Below are positions 8,814 through 17,028 of a stretch of 64,000 nucleotides of DNA, in pieces. The position numbers and the translations under genes were made by a program. Every line of letters starts with the position of its first letter. Within the stretch, counting starts at the first letter, position 1. The stretch lies in assembly GCA_021636625.1 (NCBI GenBank), contig JAJWLX010000011.1, positions 13,041 to 77,040 of the forward strand. The letters are read 5' to 3'. Origin of the DNA: Prevotella sp. (GTDB lineage Bacteria > Bacteroidota > Bacteroidia > Bacteroidales > Bacteroidaceae). The notes beneath the pieces are model-generated. The model made no database searches and was not told the DNA's origin. It saw nothing but the letters and a program-made list of their open reading frames with translations.

Positions 8814-8844
8814 CAAAAATAGCTATAATTTCTCGAATACCAAA
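8814..8844 (-). promoter_or_regulatory. Promoter of the kdgK-eda operon
   Basis: On the minus strand the -33 element TTTG (plus-strand CAAA at 8841-8844) is separated by 19 bp from a -7 element TATTTTTG (CAAAAATA at 8814-8821). Both match the Bacteroidota consensus. Confidence 0.7.
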
Positions 8845-8947
8845 ATTTAATCGCAGTTTTTTTCAATTATCGCCCTATTTTTTCGTATTTTTCTCACTTT
8901 TCCCCTTTTTTCCTCCTTTTTTTTCGGTTTTTGTGCAAAAAAAGAGC

Positions 8948-9065
8948 TGTGCATTCGCACAATTCAAAAAAATGTTGTATATTTGCGCCCGAATGCTGGC
9001 GGTGTGACCGCACACAAACCAGCAGTTCAACAAAACATAGTAAAAAAGCACAGTTTGTGCGCACA
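8948..9065. promoter_or_regulatory. Cluster of TGTGC/GCACA inverted repeats, candidate LacI-family operators
   Basis: Four related inverted repeats lie in the gap between kdgK and the LacI-type gene: TGTGC-attc-GCACA (8948-8961), GTGTG-accg-CACAC (9002-9015), GCACA-gtt-TGTGC (9048-9060) and the perfect TGTGCGCACA (9056-9065). The first covers the -33 region of the regulator promoter; the others lie in its leader. The central CG of the fourth is typical of LacI-family operators. Binding by the adjacent regulator is inferred. Confidence 0.55.
8954..8985 (+). promoter_or_regulatory. Promoter of the LacI-type regulator gene
   Basis: TATATTTG at 8978-8985 matches TAnnTTTG. A weak -33 (TTCG, 8954-8957) lies 20 bp upstream inside a TGTGC/GCACA inverted repeat, so binding there would compete with RNA polymerase. 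Confidence 0.6.
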
Positions 9066-9160
9066 GTTATGAAAGGAATGCAGCCGTCTTCCAAGAAGAA
9101 AATGTGACCTACTATATAATAATGTACGTGCGATGTGCTCAAACCATAAACTTAAAAACA

Positions 9161-10225
9161 ATGGCCGAAAGAATCAGAATCAAGGATATCGCCGAAAGAG
9201 CAGGCGTATCTGTAGGAACAGTGGACCGTGTGCTCCACGACCGCCCGAACGTGTCGAAGCCGGCTCGTGAGAAGGTGGAACAAGCGCTCAAGGAAATGAA
9301 TTATCAACCAAATATGTATGCCAGTGCATTGGCATACAACAAGGCTTATACTTTTTGTCTTCTGATACCGAAGCATGAGTCGGAAGCCTATTGGGAAGAG
9401 ATAGAAGAAGGTGCCCGAAAGTGCGAAGACCAGCGCCGGGATTTCCATATCGATTTGGAGATTCGATTCTACGAGCGTTCAAGTGAGGATTCTTTCAAGG
9501 CTGTTTCGCAAGAGATTCTTGATGCCAAACCGGAGGGAGTCATCGTGGTGCCATCATCTCTGGAAGTGACACGTGGTTTTACAGACCAGTTGCATCAGAA
9601 GGGTATTCCGTTTATCCTGCTCGATTCTTATATGCCAGACTTGCGTCCTCTCTCCTTCTATGGACAGGATTCCTTCTGCTCTGGCTACTTTGCAGCCAAG
9701 ATGCTGATGATGCTGGCGGCCAATGAGGAAGAGGTGATGCTGATGAGACAGACCAAGGACGGTCATGTAGTCAGCAAACAGCAGGATAACCGTGAGGTGG
9801 GATTCCGTCATTATATGCATGATCATTTCCCAAATATAGTCATCAATGTGCTTGATCTTCCGCTCAACGGAACCCGCAACGAGTACCAGAAGATGCTGGC
9901 TCAGTACTTTGATGAACATCCTGCTACCCATCATTGTATAACAATGACATCGAAGGCGCATCTCGTGGGAGATTATCTCCTTAAGTCCAATCGCCGTGAT
10001 GTACAGATCATGGGTTATGATATGGTGGGTAAGAATGCGAAATGTCTGCGCGAAGGCAGCATCTCGTTCCTCATCGCACAGCATGCCTATATGCAGGGTT
10101 ACTATTGCGTGGATACCCTCTTCCGTGCCATCGTTCTCAAGAAGAAGGTGAATCCGGTGAATTACATGCCTATCGAGCTGCTGATGAAGGAGAATATCGA
10201 ATTCTACCGCAGAACGCAGATCTAA
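9161..10225 (+). CDS. LacI-family transcriptional regulator of the hexuronate locus
   Basis: Regulator of 354 residues. The N-terminal helix-turn-helix is RIKDIAERAGVSVGTVDRVL followed by a hinge helix region (KPAREKVEQALKEMNYQPN), as in LacI/PurR proteins. The rest is a periplasmic-binding-protein-like effector domain of the AraF/RbsB type. I chose the ATG at 9161 (MAERIRIK) over the in-frame ATG at 9104, because the family begins just before the HTH and the extra 19 residues have no counterpart. It sits between the divergent kdgK-eda operon and uxaA, so it probably controls both in response to a hexuronate intermediate such as KDG. Direction of control (repressor or activator) cannot be read. 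Confidence 0.9.
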   Translation: MAERIRIKDIAERAGVSVGTVDRVLHDRPNVSKPAREKVEQALKEMNYQPNMYASALAYNKAYTFCLLIPKHESEAYWEEIEEGARKCEDQRRDFHIDLEIRFYERSSEDSFKAVSQEILDAKPEGVIVVPSSLEVTRGFTDQLHQKGIPFILLDSYMPDLRPLSFYGQDSFCSGYFAAKMLMMLAANEEEVMLMRQTKDGHVVSKQQDNREVGFRHYMHDHFPNIVINVLDLPLNGTRNEYQKMLAQYFDEHPATHHCITMTSKAHLVGDYLLKSNRRDVQIMGYDMVGKNAKCLREGSISFLIAQHAYMQGYYCVDTLFRAIVLKKKVNPVNYMPIELLMKENIEFYRRTQI

Positions 10226-10288
10226 GGCAGAAATGAAGTGACAAGAATAGAATTATAAATGATAAATAAACAAAAACAAAACTACAGA

Positions 10289-11785
10289 ATGAAACTATCA
10301 AGCTTTATCAAGATTAACCCTGCCGACTCGGTAGTGGTTTGTTTGCGTCCTATGCAGAAGGGCGAGGTTATCGAAGTGGATGGCAAGAACATCACTCTCT
10401 TGCAGGATACTCCTGCTGGTCATAAGGTACTCATCGATGATGCTGCCGAGGGACAGAACATCATCAAGTATGGCTACCCTATCGGTCATGCCAAGCAGAA
10501 TTTGAAGCAGGGTGAATGGGTGAATGAGAACAATCTCAAGACCAACCTTGCCGGTACGCTGGAATATACCTATAATCCGGTAGATGAGCAGTTGGACATT
10601 GCCAAGGAATCCCGTACCTTCCAGGGCTATGTGCGCAAGAATGGCGAAGTAGGTGTAAGAAACGAGGTATGGGTAGTGCCAACCGTAGGTTGCGTGAATG
10701 GTGTTGCTGAGAAACTCGTTGAGCTTCTGAAGAAAGAGACTGGCTGTGAGGGCATTGATGCCATCCACGCTTGGCACCATAATTTCGGTTGCTCTCAGCT
10801 TTCCGGCGACCACGAGAATACCCGCAAGGTGCTCCGTGATATCTGTCTGCATCCGAACGCTGGTGCTGTTCTCGTTCTCTCATTGGGTTGTGAGAACAAT
10901 CAGCCTGACGACTTCATGAAGATGTTGGGCGATTACGATCAGGACCGCATCAAGCTCCTGGTAACACAGAAGGTTGAGGGTGATGAGATTGAAGAGGGAA
11001 TGAAGATTCTCCGTAATCTCTATGCCAAGGCTAAGGAGGATAAGCGTGAGGAGGTACCGGTAAGCAAGCTTCGTGTAGGTTTGAAGTGTGGTGGTTCTGA
11101 TGGCTTCAGTGGTATCACTGCCAACCCTCTCGTAGGTGAATTCTCAGACTGGCTGGTGGCTCAGGGCGGAACCAGCATCCTTACCGAGGTGCCAGAGATG
11201 TTTGGTGCAGAGACTATTCTGATGAACCGTTGTGAGAACAAGGAACTCTTCGACAAGACCGTTCATCTCATCAACGATTTCAAGGAGTACTTCCTCAGTC
11301 ATGGTGAGCCTGTAGGCGAGAATCCTTCTCCAGGTAACAAGGCAGGTGGTATCTCTACTCTGGAAGACAAGGCGCTGGGTTGCACACAGAAGTGCGGTCG
11401 TGCTCCTGTCAGCGGCGTGCTGCAGTATGGTGACCGTTTGGAGACAACGGGTCTGAACCTCTTGTCAGCTCCAGGCAATGACCTTGTGGCAGCAACAGCA
11501 TTGGCTTCAGCAGGCTGTCAGCTTGTGCTCTTCACAACGGGTCGTGGTACCCCATTCGGAACATTCGTTCCAACTATGAAGATTTCAACCAACAGTAAGC
11601 TTGCTAAGAACAAGCCAAACTGGATTGACTTCAATGCCGGAGAACTGGTTGAAGGCACCGATATGAAGGAGTTGGTAAACAAGTTCATCGACAAGATCAT
11701 AGCAGTTGCCAGTGGCGAGGAAGCCCGCAACGAGTACAACGGCTATCGTGAGATTTCCATTTTCAAGAATGGAGTAACATTGTAA
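10289..11785 (+). CDS. uxaA: Altronate dehydratase, UxaA family
   Basis: UxaA-type dehydratase of about 498 residues, converting D-altronate to 2-keto-3-deoxygluconate in the galacturonate pathway. The N-terminal SAF-like domain (SSFIKINPADSVVVCL onward) is followed by the large catalytic domain with GYVRKNGEVGVRNEVWVVPTVGCVN, HHNFGCSQL, LSLGCENNQ and LKCGGSDGFSGITANP. Conserved Cys and His residues fit the iron/metal site of the family. I prefer the ATG at 10289 because the next residues align with the UxaA N terminus; an in-frame ATG at 10259 would add ten residues. It lies 63 bp after the LacI-type gene and 16 bp before the transporter. uxaB and uxaC are not in the window. A related sugar-acid dehydratase is possible, but the KDG neighbours favour altronate. 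Confidence 0.9.
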   Translation: MKLSSFIKINPADSVVVCLRPMQKGEVIEVDGKNITLLQDTPAGHKVLIDDAAEGQNIIKYGYPIGHAKQNLKQGEWVNENNLKTNLAGTLEYTYNPVDEQLDIAKESRTFQGYVRKNGEVGVRNEVWVVPTVGCVNGVAEKLVELLKKETGCEGIDAIHAWHHNFGCSQLSGDHENTRKVLRDICLHPNAGAVLVLSLGCENNQPDDFMKMLGDYDQDRIKLLVTQKVEGDEIEEGMKILRNLYAKAKEDKREEVPVSKLRVGLKCGGSDGFSGITANPLVGEFSDWLVAQGGTSILTEVPEMFGAETILMNRCENKELFDKTVHLINDFKEYFLSHGEPVGENPSPGNKAGGISTLEDKALGCTQKCGRAPVSGVLQYGDRLETTGLNLLSAPGNDLVAATALASAGCQLVLFTTGRGTPFGTFVPTMKISTNSKLAKNKPNWIDFNAGELVEGTDMKELVNKFIDKIIAVASGEEARNEYNGYREISIFKNGVTL

Positions 11786-11801
11786 TAACTTAAAAAGAAA
11801 C

Positions 11802-13112
11802 ATGAGTAATAAGAAAGGATTGTTGGCGTTGTCGCCATTGTTTTTGTTGATTGTCCTCATCGTGGCGTTCACCGTCTATTCGGTTGATGCCAGTCATAAG
11901 GATACCAATTTGTCGCTCACCGTGGCATTTATGATCTCCAGTATCTATGCCGTAGCGATTTCTGGTGGTATGCCCATCAAGAGTCGTGTAGATACCTATA
12001 GCAAGGGTGCCGGCGCCAACAATCTGATGCTCATGTTGTGGATATATGTGTTGGCAGGTTCCTTCGCAGCTTCGGCTAAGGCGATGGGAGCTGTCGATGC
12101 AACCGTCAATCTTGCGCTCAGCATTCTTCCGGCTAGCATGATCCTGCCGGGACTGTTTCTGGCTGCCTGCTTTATCTCCGTATCCATCGGAACAAGCGTA
12201 GGTACCGTTGTGGCACTTGTTCCGATAGCTGCGGGACTCGCCCACTCCATGGGCGTAAATATAGGTATGATGACAGCTATCATCGTTGGTGGAGCTTATT
12301 TTGGAGATAATCTCTCCTTTATCTCTGATACCACGGTAGTAGCTACCCAGACTCAGAATTGCAAGATGAGCGATAAGTTCCGTGTCAACTCTCTTATCGT
12401 AGTACCTGCCGCCGTTATAGTACTGGCTATCTATGCCGTGATGGGTATCGGTCTGCAGGCACCTACTGATATTCCGGAGGTAGAATATGTCAAGGTAGTC
12501 CCTTATCTGGTAGTGCTTGTCACTGCTGTGGCGGGTATGAATGTGATGGCGGTTCTTACGATGGGAACATTGCTCTGCGGTGTGATTGGTATAAGCTGTC
12601 AGCTTCTGGGTGCTACCGGGGGTTACGATCTCTTCGGCTGGTTCTCAGCCATGGGTAACGGAATCATCGGTATGGGCGAACTGGTCATCATCGCAATGAT
12701 GGCGGGTGGCATGCTCGAAATCATCCGTGAGAATGGCGGTATCAATTATATCATCGACAAGATTACGGCTCACGTCAGTAACAAGCGAGGAGCCGAACTG
12801 TCTATTGCAGCACTGGTTTCCATGGTCAACGTATGTACAGCCAACAATACGGTTGCCATCCTTACGGTAGGCAATATTGCCAAGAAGATTGGTGATAAGT
12901 TTGGCGTAGATAACCGCAAGGCAGCCAGTATCCTCGATACTTTCTCCTGTACGGTTCAGGGCTTGATACCCTACGGAGTACAGATGCTCCTGGCAGCAGG
13001 TCTTGCCAATCTGAGTCCGATGGATATCCTTCCATACCTCTATTATCCTCTGGCTATCGGTATAGCTGCGCTGTTTTCGATACTATTTCGTTACCCGAAG
13101 CGATACAGCTAG
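11802..13112 (+). CDS. NhaC-family Na+/H+ antiporter-like transporter
   Basis: Membrane transporter of 436 residues with about 11-12 hydrophobic segments. Family features include SVSIGTSVGTVVALVPIAAGLA and GGAYFGDNLSFISDTTVVATQTQ, the motif around the conserved Asp residues of NhaC-type carriers. Annotation by family would be sodium/proton antiporter. Its place 16 bp behind uxaA makes a role in hexuronate or aldonate uptake, or in sodium balance linked to it, worth considering; that is inference from context only. Confidence 0.85.
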   Translation: MSNKKGLLALSPLFLLIVLIVAFTVYSVDASHKDTNLSLTVAFMISSIYAVAISGGMPIKSRVDTYSKGAGANNLMLMLWIYVLAGSFAASAKAMGAVDATVNLALSILPASMILPGLFLAACFISVSIGTSVGTVVALVPIAAGLAHSMGVNIGMMTAIIVGGAYFGDNLSFISDTTVVATQTQNCKMSDKFRVNSLIVVPAAVIVLAIYAVMGIGLQAPTDIPEVEYVKVVPYLVVLVTAVAGMNVMAVLTMGTLLCGVIGISCQLLGATGGYDLFGWFSAMGNGIIGMGELVIIAMMAGGMLEIIRENGGINYIIDKITAHVSNKRGAELSIAALVSMVNVCTANNTVAILTVGNIAKKIGDKFGVDNRKAASILDTFSCTVQGLIPYGVQMLLAAGLANLSPMDILPYLYYPLAIGIAALFSILFRYPKRYS

Positions 13113-13160
13113 AGGAAAAGAGGCTATTTATCAATTGTTTAACTTTCAAATGAATGCACG

Positions 13161-13856
13161 ATGGATTTTTTACAGAGAAACCTTTTTGTCAAGCTGCGTT
13201 CCGACCACTTCCATACGGAGGAGGAGATGGAACCGATGACTACCTTCAAGCAGAAGAAGATAGCCCAGATGATGAAGAACCTCAGCGATGTGCCTGCAGG
13301 TGAAGTACGCATGAACAATAGTTTCCTGAACCGACGTTTAGCCAGCATACAGGAAATCGAGCGTCATGCCATCGACACCTCAGTTGAGACCCTCCATTTA
13401 CTTCGCATCATCGTATCCAATATCAACGGAATATTAGCCAATGGCGTTAATCTTGGCGGCATCATCGAGATGGGAAACTACCTGCGCACCAAGGGCGACA
13501 AGGTAGATTTCGTAAAACTGGAAAAATGGCTGCGAAAGCTCCGCATCCAGCGAATGGCGCAGTTGCAGGGCAGTGTACTTATCCTTTTCTTCGAATTTGA
13601 ACAGGATGAGATACCTTTCGTGCGCCGTGTAGAACGTGGAGCCTACAAGCTGACCCTCCGTTCGCTTTATTATAACAGTCTCGATCAGCAGGAGATTTTA
13701 TTCGAGCAGACTCAGGCAGGATTCGTACGAACCACGGGTGGTACGATGCGCAAAAACCTGCGTCGCAGCATGCGGTATCTGGAATATGCGCCCGTAGAAA
13801 CCATCAGCAATTTCTGCAATAACTTCTTCCGCTCACTCTCAGAAATCGAGGAATAA
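13161..13856 (+). CDS. Conserved protein of unknown function
   Basis: Soluble-looking protein of 231 residues that I do not recognise. There is no signal peptide or membrane segment. It is rich in basic residues with long predicted helices (IQEIERHAIDTSVETLHLLR, KLEKWLRKLRIQRMAQLQGS). The starting ATG begins MDFLQRNLFVKL and lies 48 bp after the NhaC-family gene, with which it may share a transcript. Codon use matches its neighbours. An AT-rich gap of about 65 bp separates it from the lysozyme gene. Confidence 0.7.
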   Translation: MDFLQRNLFVKLRSDHFHTEEEMEPMTTFKQKKIAQMMKNLSDVPAGEVRMNNSFLNRRLASIQEIERHAIDTSVETLHLLRIIVSNINGILANGVNLGGIIEMGNYLRTKGDKVDFVKLEKWLRKLRIQRMAQLQGSVLILFFEFEQDEIPFVRRVERGAYKLTLRSLYYNSLDQQEILFEQTQAGFVRTTGGTMRKNLRRSMRYLEYAPVETISNFCNNFFRSLSEIEE

Positions 13857-13910
13857 TATAAAATATATAAAAAATAAGCATACTCTGTGACGAATTTCAA
13901 GCGATTTTCG

Positions 13911-13918
13911 TACCTTTG
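13911..13918 (+). promoter_or_regulatory. -7 element immediately before the lysozyme start codon
   Basis: TACCTTTG matches TAnnTTTG and ends only 5 nt before the ATG at 13924, leaving essentially no room for a leader or ribosome binding site if transcription starts at the usual distance. Confidence 0.6.
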
Positions 13919-13923
13919 CAGTT

Positions 13924-14610
13924 ATGAAACGATTTTGTATAACGATAATATCATCAATTATAGCACTATGTGCAAGTGCGCAGGTGCAATGCGAGGATAC
14001 CTGCAGTCATGTGCATGGCATAGACCTCAGCCACTATCAGGGCAATGTGTTCTGGGAAACGGTGGGCGATAACTCCAAGATGGCGTATGTCTATCTGAAG
14101 GCTACCGAAGGTGGAACCAATGTAGATAGTAAATATAAGCAGAATATTGATCTGGCGCATAGATATGGACTCAAGGTGGGTTCATACCACTTTTACCGTG
14201 CCCGTATTCCGCAGAAGACCCAGCTGGAGAATTTCATGGCTCAATGCCGTCCGGGCGACCAGGATCTCTTGCCGATGATCGACGTAGAGACCAAGAGTGG
14301 TTTGGAGACAGAGGAGTTTTGCGACTCACTTTTCAAGTTCCTGCATCTCGTAGAAAAGGCATACAGACAGAAGCCGCTCATCTATACGGGCGCCAACTTC
14401 TATGACCATTATCTCTCGGGAAAGCTCGACAGCTACAAGCTGATGATAGCCCAATATACTAAGCGTGAGCCTGTGCTCAAGGATGGAAGAGACTTTGAAA
14501 TGTGGCAATATACCGGTAAGGGAAAACTGAACGGTATCAATGGCTACGTGGATAAGAGTAGATTCATGGGCAGGCATCGATTGAGAGAGATTAGATTCAG
14601 ACACAGATAA
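13924..14610 (+). CDS. Secreted GH25 lysozyme (N,O-acetylmuramidase type)
   Basis: Glycoside hydrolase family 25 enzyme of 228 residues that cleaves the glycan chain of peptidoglycan. Signal peptide residues 1-19 (MKRFCITIISSIIALCASA). Catalytic-type acidic residues are visible: D34 in GIDLSHYQG, E62 in LKATEGG, and the D120-V-E122 pair in LPMIDVETKSG. YGLKVGSYHFYRA is also typical. The C-terminal MWQYTGKGKLNGINGYVDKSRF closes the barrel, and a short basic tail follows. Its product probably acts in the periplasm or outside the cell on its own wall or that of competitors. Its promoter element abuts the start codon. Confidence 0.92.
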   Translation: MKRFCITIISSIIALCASAQVQCEDTCSHVHGIDLSHYQGNVFWETVGDNSKMAYVYLKATEGGTNVDSKYKQNIDLAHRYGLKVGSYHFYRARIPQKTQLENFMAQCRPGDQDLLPMIDVETKSGLETEEFCDSLFKFLHLVEKAYRQKPLIYTGANFYDHYLSGKLDSYKLMIAQYTKREPVLKDGRDFEMWQYTGKGKLNGINGYVDKSRFMGRHRLREIRFRHR

Positions 14611-14613
14611 GAC

Positions 14614-14645
14614 GTTGAACTTTGAACTTGAAGCTTTGAACTTTA
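14614..14645 (+). repeat. Short GAACTTT-type tandem repeat
   Basis: Loose tandem copies of TTGAACTT/TTTGAACTT follow the lysozyme gene. The same unit appears in reverse complement at 18842-18875. Probably an intergenic simple repeat family of this genome. Confidence 0.5.
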
Positions 14646-14725
14646 TGATTAGCTTTCGGGATCAAAGGTCTATGCTGCCTGAAAATATATAATATATAAG
14701 TAAAACATAAACTTTAAATAAAACT

Positions 14726-16012
14726 ATGGCAATTATTAAATGTCCAGAATGTGGTCGCCAGATCAGTGACAAGGCTCCAACCTGTCCTAGTTGTGGCGTT
14801 GAGATAGCTGGAAAAATCACCAAATGCCCTCATTGCGGTGAGGTTTATTTCAGCAGTCAGGAGATGTGCCCAAACTGCCATGAGATAGCAGTGGGTGTTA
14901 CGCATCCTGTTGCATCATCTGCAGCAGTAAAAGATCCAACACCGGTTGCACCACCTGCTCCGGTATCTTCTCCTGCTTCAGAGATTTCTTCAACTTCTCA
15001 AGTAGTAACTCCTACTACTCAGACAGCACCTCCTACCCCTCCTGTTCCACCAGTACCTCCTGTACGTCGTCCTGATGTTACTGCGAACGGAAATGACGGC
15101 GGAGAGGGCAATACTCCTCAGGAACCACAGAAGAAAAAGAACACCCGCTCTATCTTCATCATCTCATTGATCTTTGCTGTCTTGGCGTGTGGCATTATGT
15201 ATTACTTCTACGACAGTGCCAATCGCAACAAGGAGATGGAAGCTTATGAGTATGCGATGCAAAGCAGCGACCCGATGGTACTGCAGAGTTATCTCGATAC
15301 CTACAAGGATGCAGATGAAGCACATCGCGATTCCATCATGGCTCATCTTGAACTGTTGAAGCAGAACGACCAGGATTGGACCAATGCGGTAGTGAGCGGA
15401 TCGAAAGAAGCTTTGGAAGCATATCTCCAGAAGTATCCTAACAGTCTGCACAAGCAGGAAGCTCTGCTTAAAATAGATTCCCTCGACTGGAATGTGGCTA
15501 AGACTGCTGATACAGCGGATGCCTATCAGGCATATCTGGATGCGCATACCGATGGAACCCATATCGAAGAGGCTGAAAATGCCCTGAAGAAGGTGAAGAG
15601 CCGTGACCTCCAGCCAGAAGAAAAGCAGATGGTAAGCGGCTTGTTCCGTCAGTTCTTCCAGAGCATCAATTCCCATAATGCAGATGGATTGACAGCTACC
15701 TGCGAGGATATTCTCTCATCTTTGCTTGGCAAGAACTCAGCAACCAAGGCTGATGTCGTTACCTTTATGGATAAGCTCTATAAAGATAATGTTGCCAATA
15801 TGAACTGGCGCATCAACAACGACTACCAGATCAAGAAGCGCGAGGTTGGCGATGAGAATTATGAGTATCAGGTACAGTTCTCTGCCCGTCAGGACGTAGA
15901 TTTGACAGATGGCTCGAAGAAGGAACAGCTCTTTAAGATTTCTGCAGTTGTTTCACCTGATGGCAAAGTTTCTGCCTTCAATATGAACAAGGTATCTGAG
16001 CCACAGCAATAG
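14726..16012 (+). CDS. Zinc-ribbon membrane protein with NTF2-like C-terminal region
   Basis: Protein of 428 residues, function unknown. Residues 1-50 carry two zinc ribbons: CPECG with CPSCG, then CPHCG with CPNCH. A Pro/Thr/Ser-rich linker (about 70-135) follows, then one transmembrane segment (NTRSIFIISLIFAVLACGIMYY). The region beyond has TPR-like helices with DTYKDADEA and QKYPNS units. The last 130 residues (QMVSGLFRQFFQSINSHNADG onward) look like an NTF2-like domain. With one TM and no signal peptide, the zinc ribbons should face the cytoplasm. It stands alone and ends at a shared terminator facing the J-domain gene. Confidence 0.8.
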   Translation: MAIIKCPECGRQISDKAPTCPSCGVEIAGKITKCPHCGEVYFSSQEMCPNCHEIAVGVTHPVASSAAVKDPTPVAPPAPVSSPASEISSTSQVVTPTTQTAPPTPPVPPVPPVRRPDVTANGNDGGEGNTPQEPQKKKNTRSIFIISLIFAVLACGIMYYFYDSANRNKEMEAYEYAMQSSDPMVLQSYLDTYKDADEAHRDSIMAHLELLKQNDQDWTNAVVSGSKEALEAYLQKYPNSLHKQEALLKIDSLDWNVAKTADTADAYQAYLDAHTDGTHIEEAENALKKVKSRDLQPEEKQMVSGLFRQFFQSINSHNADGLTATCEDILSSLLGKNSATKADVVTFMDKLYKDNVANMNWRINNDYQIKKREVGDENYEYQVQFSARQDVDLTDGSKKEQLFKISAVVSPDGKVSAFNMNKVSEPQQ

Positions 16013-16086
16013 ATCTGTTCTGATTATAAGATTCGTAAGTTCAAAAACAAATTAAAAGAATCATAAGATTCAAAAACAATATAAAA

Positions 16087-16130
16087 AGAAAGCTCCGGTG
16101 GATTGTTGAGTCCATCGGAGCTTTCTTTTT
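16087..16130. terminator. Bidirectional terminator between convergent genes
   Basis: Stem GAAAGCTCCGGTGGA with TCCATCGGAGCTTTC (G-U pair inside), 8-nt loop, T-run on the plus strand and A-run on the left side that serves the minus strand. Confidence 0.88.
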
Positions 16131-16135
16131 TCCTT

Positions 16136-16915
16136 TTACTTTGCTTCCTTCATCTGTCGGAGCAATTCCTTCTGTTTTTCATTCAAACCAGTAGGCAACT
16201 TCACGTTATAGGTAATCATCAGATCACCGAAGGTTCCATCACCTCTGTCATAACCCTTGCCGCGAACACGTACCTTGGTACCGTTCTGGGTTTCCGGTTT
16301 GATCTTCAGTTTAATCTTCGAACCATTGCTCAATGTGATGATACCCTCACCACCGAGCAGTGCGGTGTACATGTCGATATTCACATTCATGTTCATCTCG
16401 CCCGTATTCGTTCTGGCGCTATTACCACCGCAGCCGCCGTTGCATCCGCCTGTACTATATTCAGCACCGGCACCGAAACCAGCACCTGCTCCGCCGAATC
16501 CACCAAAGCCACCGAAACCGGCACCTTGTGAACCTCGGGCACGACCTCCGCCGAAGAGATTTTCGAAGAAGCTGGAGAAACCGCCTCCTCCACCACCGAA
16601 GCTGCTGAAGTCGAAGCCTTCGAATGGATTTCCACCAGCGGCACCTCCGCCAGCAGTTCCATCATAGCCTCCACCACCGAAGCCTCCTACATTCTTCCAC
16701 TGTTCGCCGTACTGGTCGTACTTAGCACGCTTTTCCGGATCCGAAATCACCTCATACGCCTCGTTCAGCGCCTGGAACTTAGCCTTTGCCTTTGGGTCGT
16801 TAGGATGCAAATCCGGATGAAACTGTTTAGCACGCTTGCGATATGCAGCGCGCACATCCTTCTGCGGGATGTTCTTATCTACACCGAGAATCTTGTAATA
16901 ATCTACAAATGCCAT
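16136..16915 (-). CDS. DnaJ/CbpA-type J-domain co-chaperone lacking the zinc finger
   Basis: Hsp40 co-chaperone of 259 residues that should stimulate DnaK. I chose the ATG at 16915 (MAFVDYYKILGVDKN) since J domains begin there; the in-frame ATG at 16981 adds 22 unlike residues. J domain residues 1-70 with HPD in FHPDLHPND. A long Gly/Phe-rich region (about 85-170) follows. There are no CxxCxGxG repeats, so this is a type B (CbpA-like) protein. Only one C-terminal beta domain is evident (MNVNIDMYTALLGGEG to the end), making it shorter than CbpA, about 300 residues. The substrate-binding half may therefore be reduced. Confidence 0.9.
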   Translation of the reverse strand: MAFVDYYKILGVDKNIPQKDVRAAYRKRAKQFHPDLHPNDPKAKAKFQALNEAYEVISDPEKRAKYDQYGEQWKNVGGFGGGGYDGTAGGGAAGGNPFEGFDFSSFGGGGGGFSSFFENLFGGGRARGSQGAGFGGFGGFGGAGAGFGAGAEYSTGGCNGGCGGNSARTNTGEMNMNVNIDMYTALLGGEGIITLSNGSKIKLKIKPETQNGTKVRVRGKGYDRGDGTFGDLMITYNVKLPTGLNEKQKELLRQMKEAK

Positions 16916-16989
16916 AGTATAATACCTCCTATTTTTATGATTTTTATAAGAATCCAACAAAAAGTATGCCGTAATTGCCAACTTTTTTG

Positions 16990-16997
16990 TAATTTTG
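16990..16997 (+). promoter_or_regulatory. -7 element (TAATTTTG) for the 5'-nucleotidase gene
   Basis: TAATTTTG matches TAnnTTTG and lies 31 bp before the ATG at 17029. The -33 position is not well matched. Confidence 0.45.
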
Positions 16998-17028
16998 CAG
17001 TTGAAACAAAATAAATTCGAGAAAAAGT

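Noticed and set aside
8948..9065. CRP binding sites
   Set aside because: The arms are TGTGC/GCACA with 0-4 bp between, not TGTGA-N6-TCACA.
9104..9160. Upstream start for the LacI-type regulator
   Set aside because: Adds 19 residues before the helix-turn-helix that no LacI protein has; ATG at 9161 fits the family.
16393..16677. Frames in both strands within the Gly/Phe-rich part of the J-domain gene
   Set aside because: Produced by the repetitive glycine codons; the J-domain frame explains the region.
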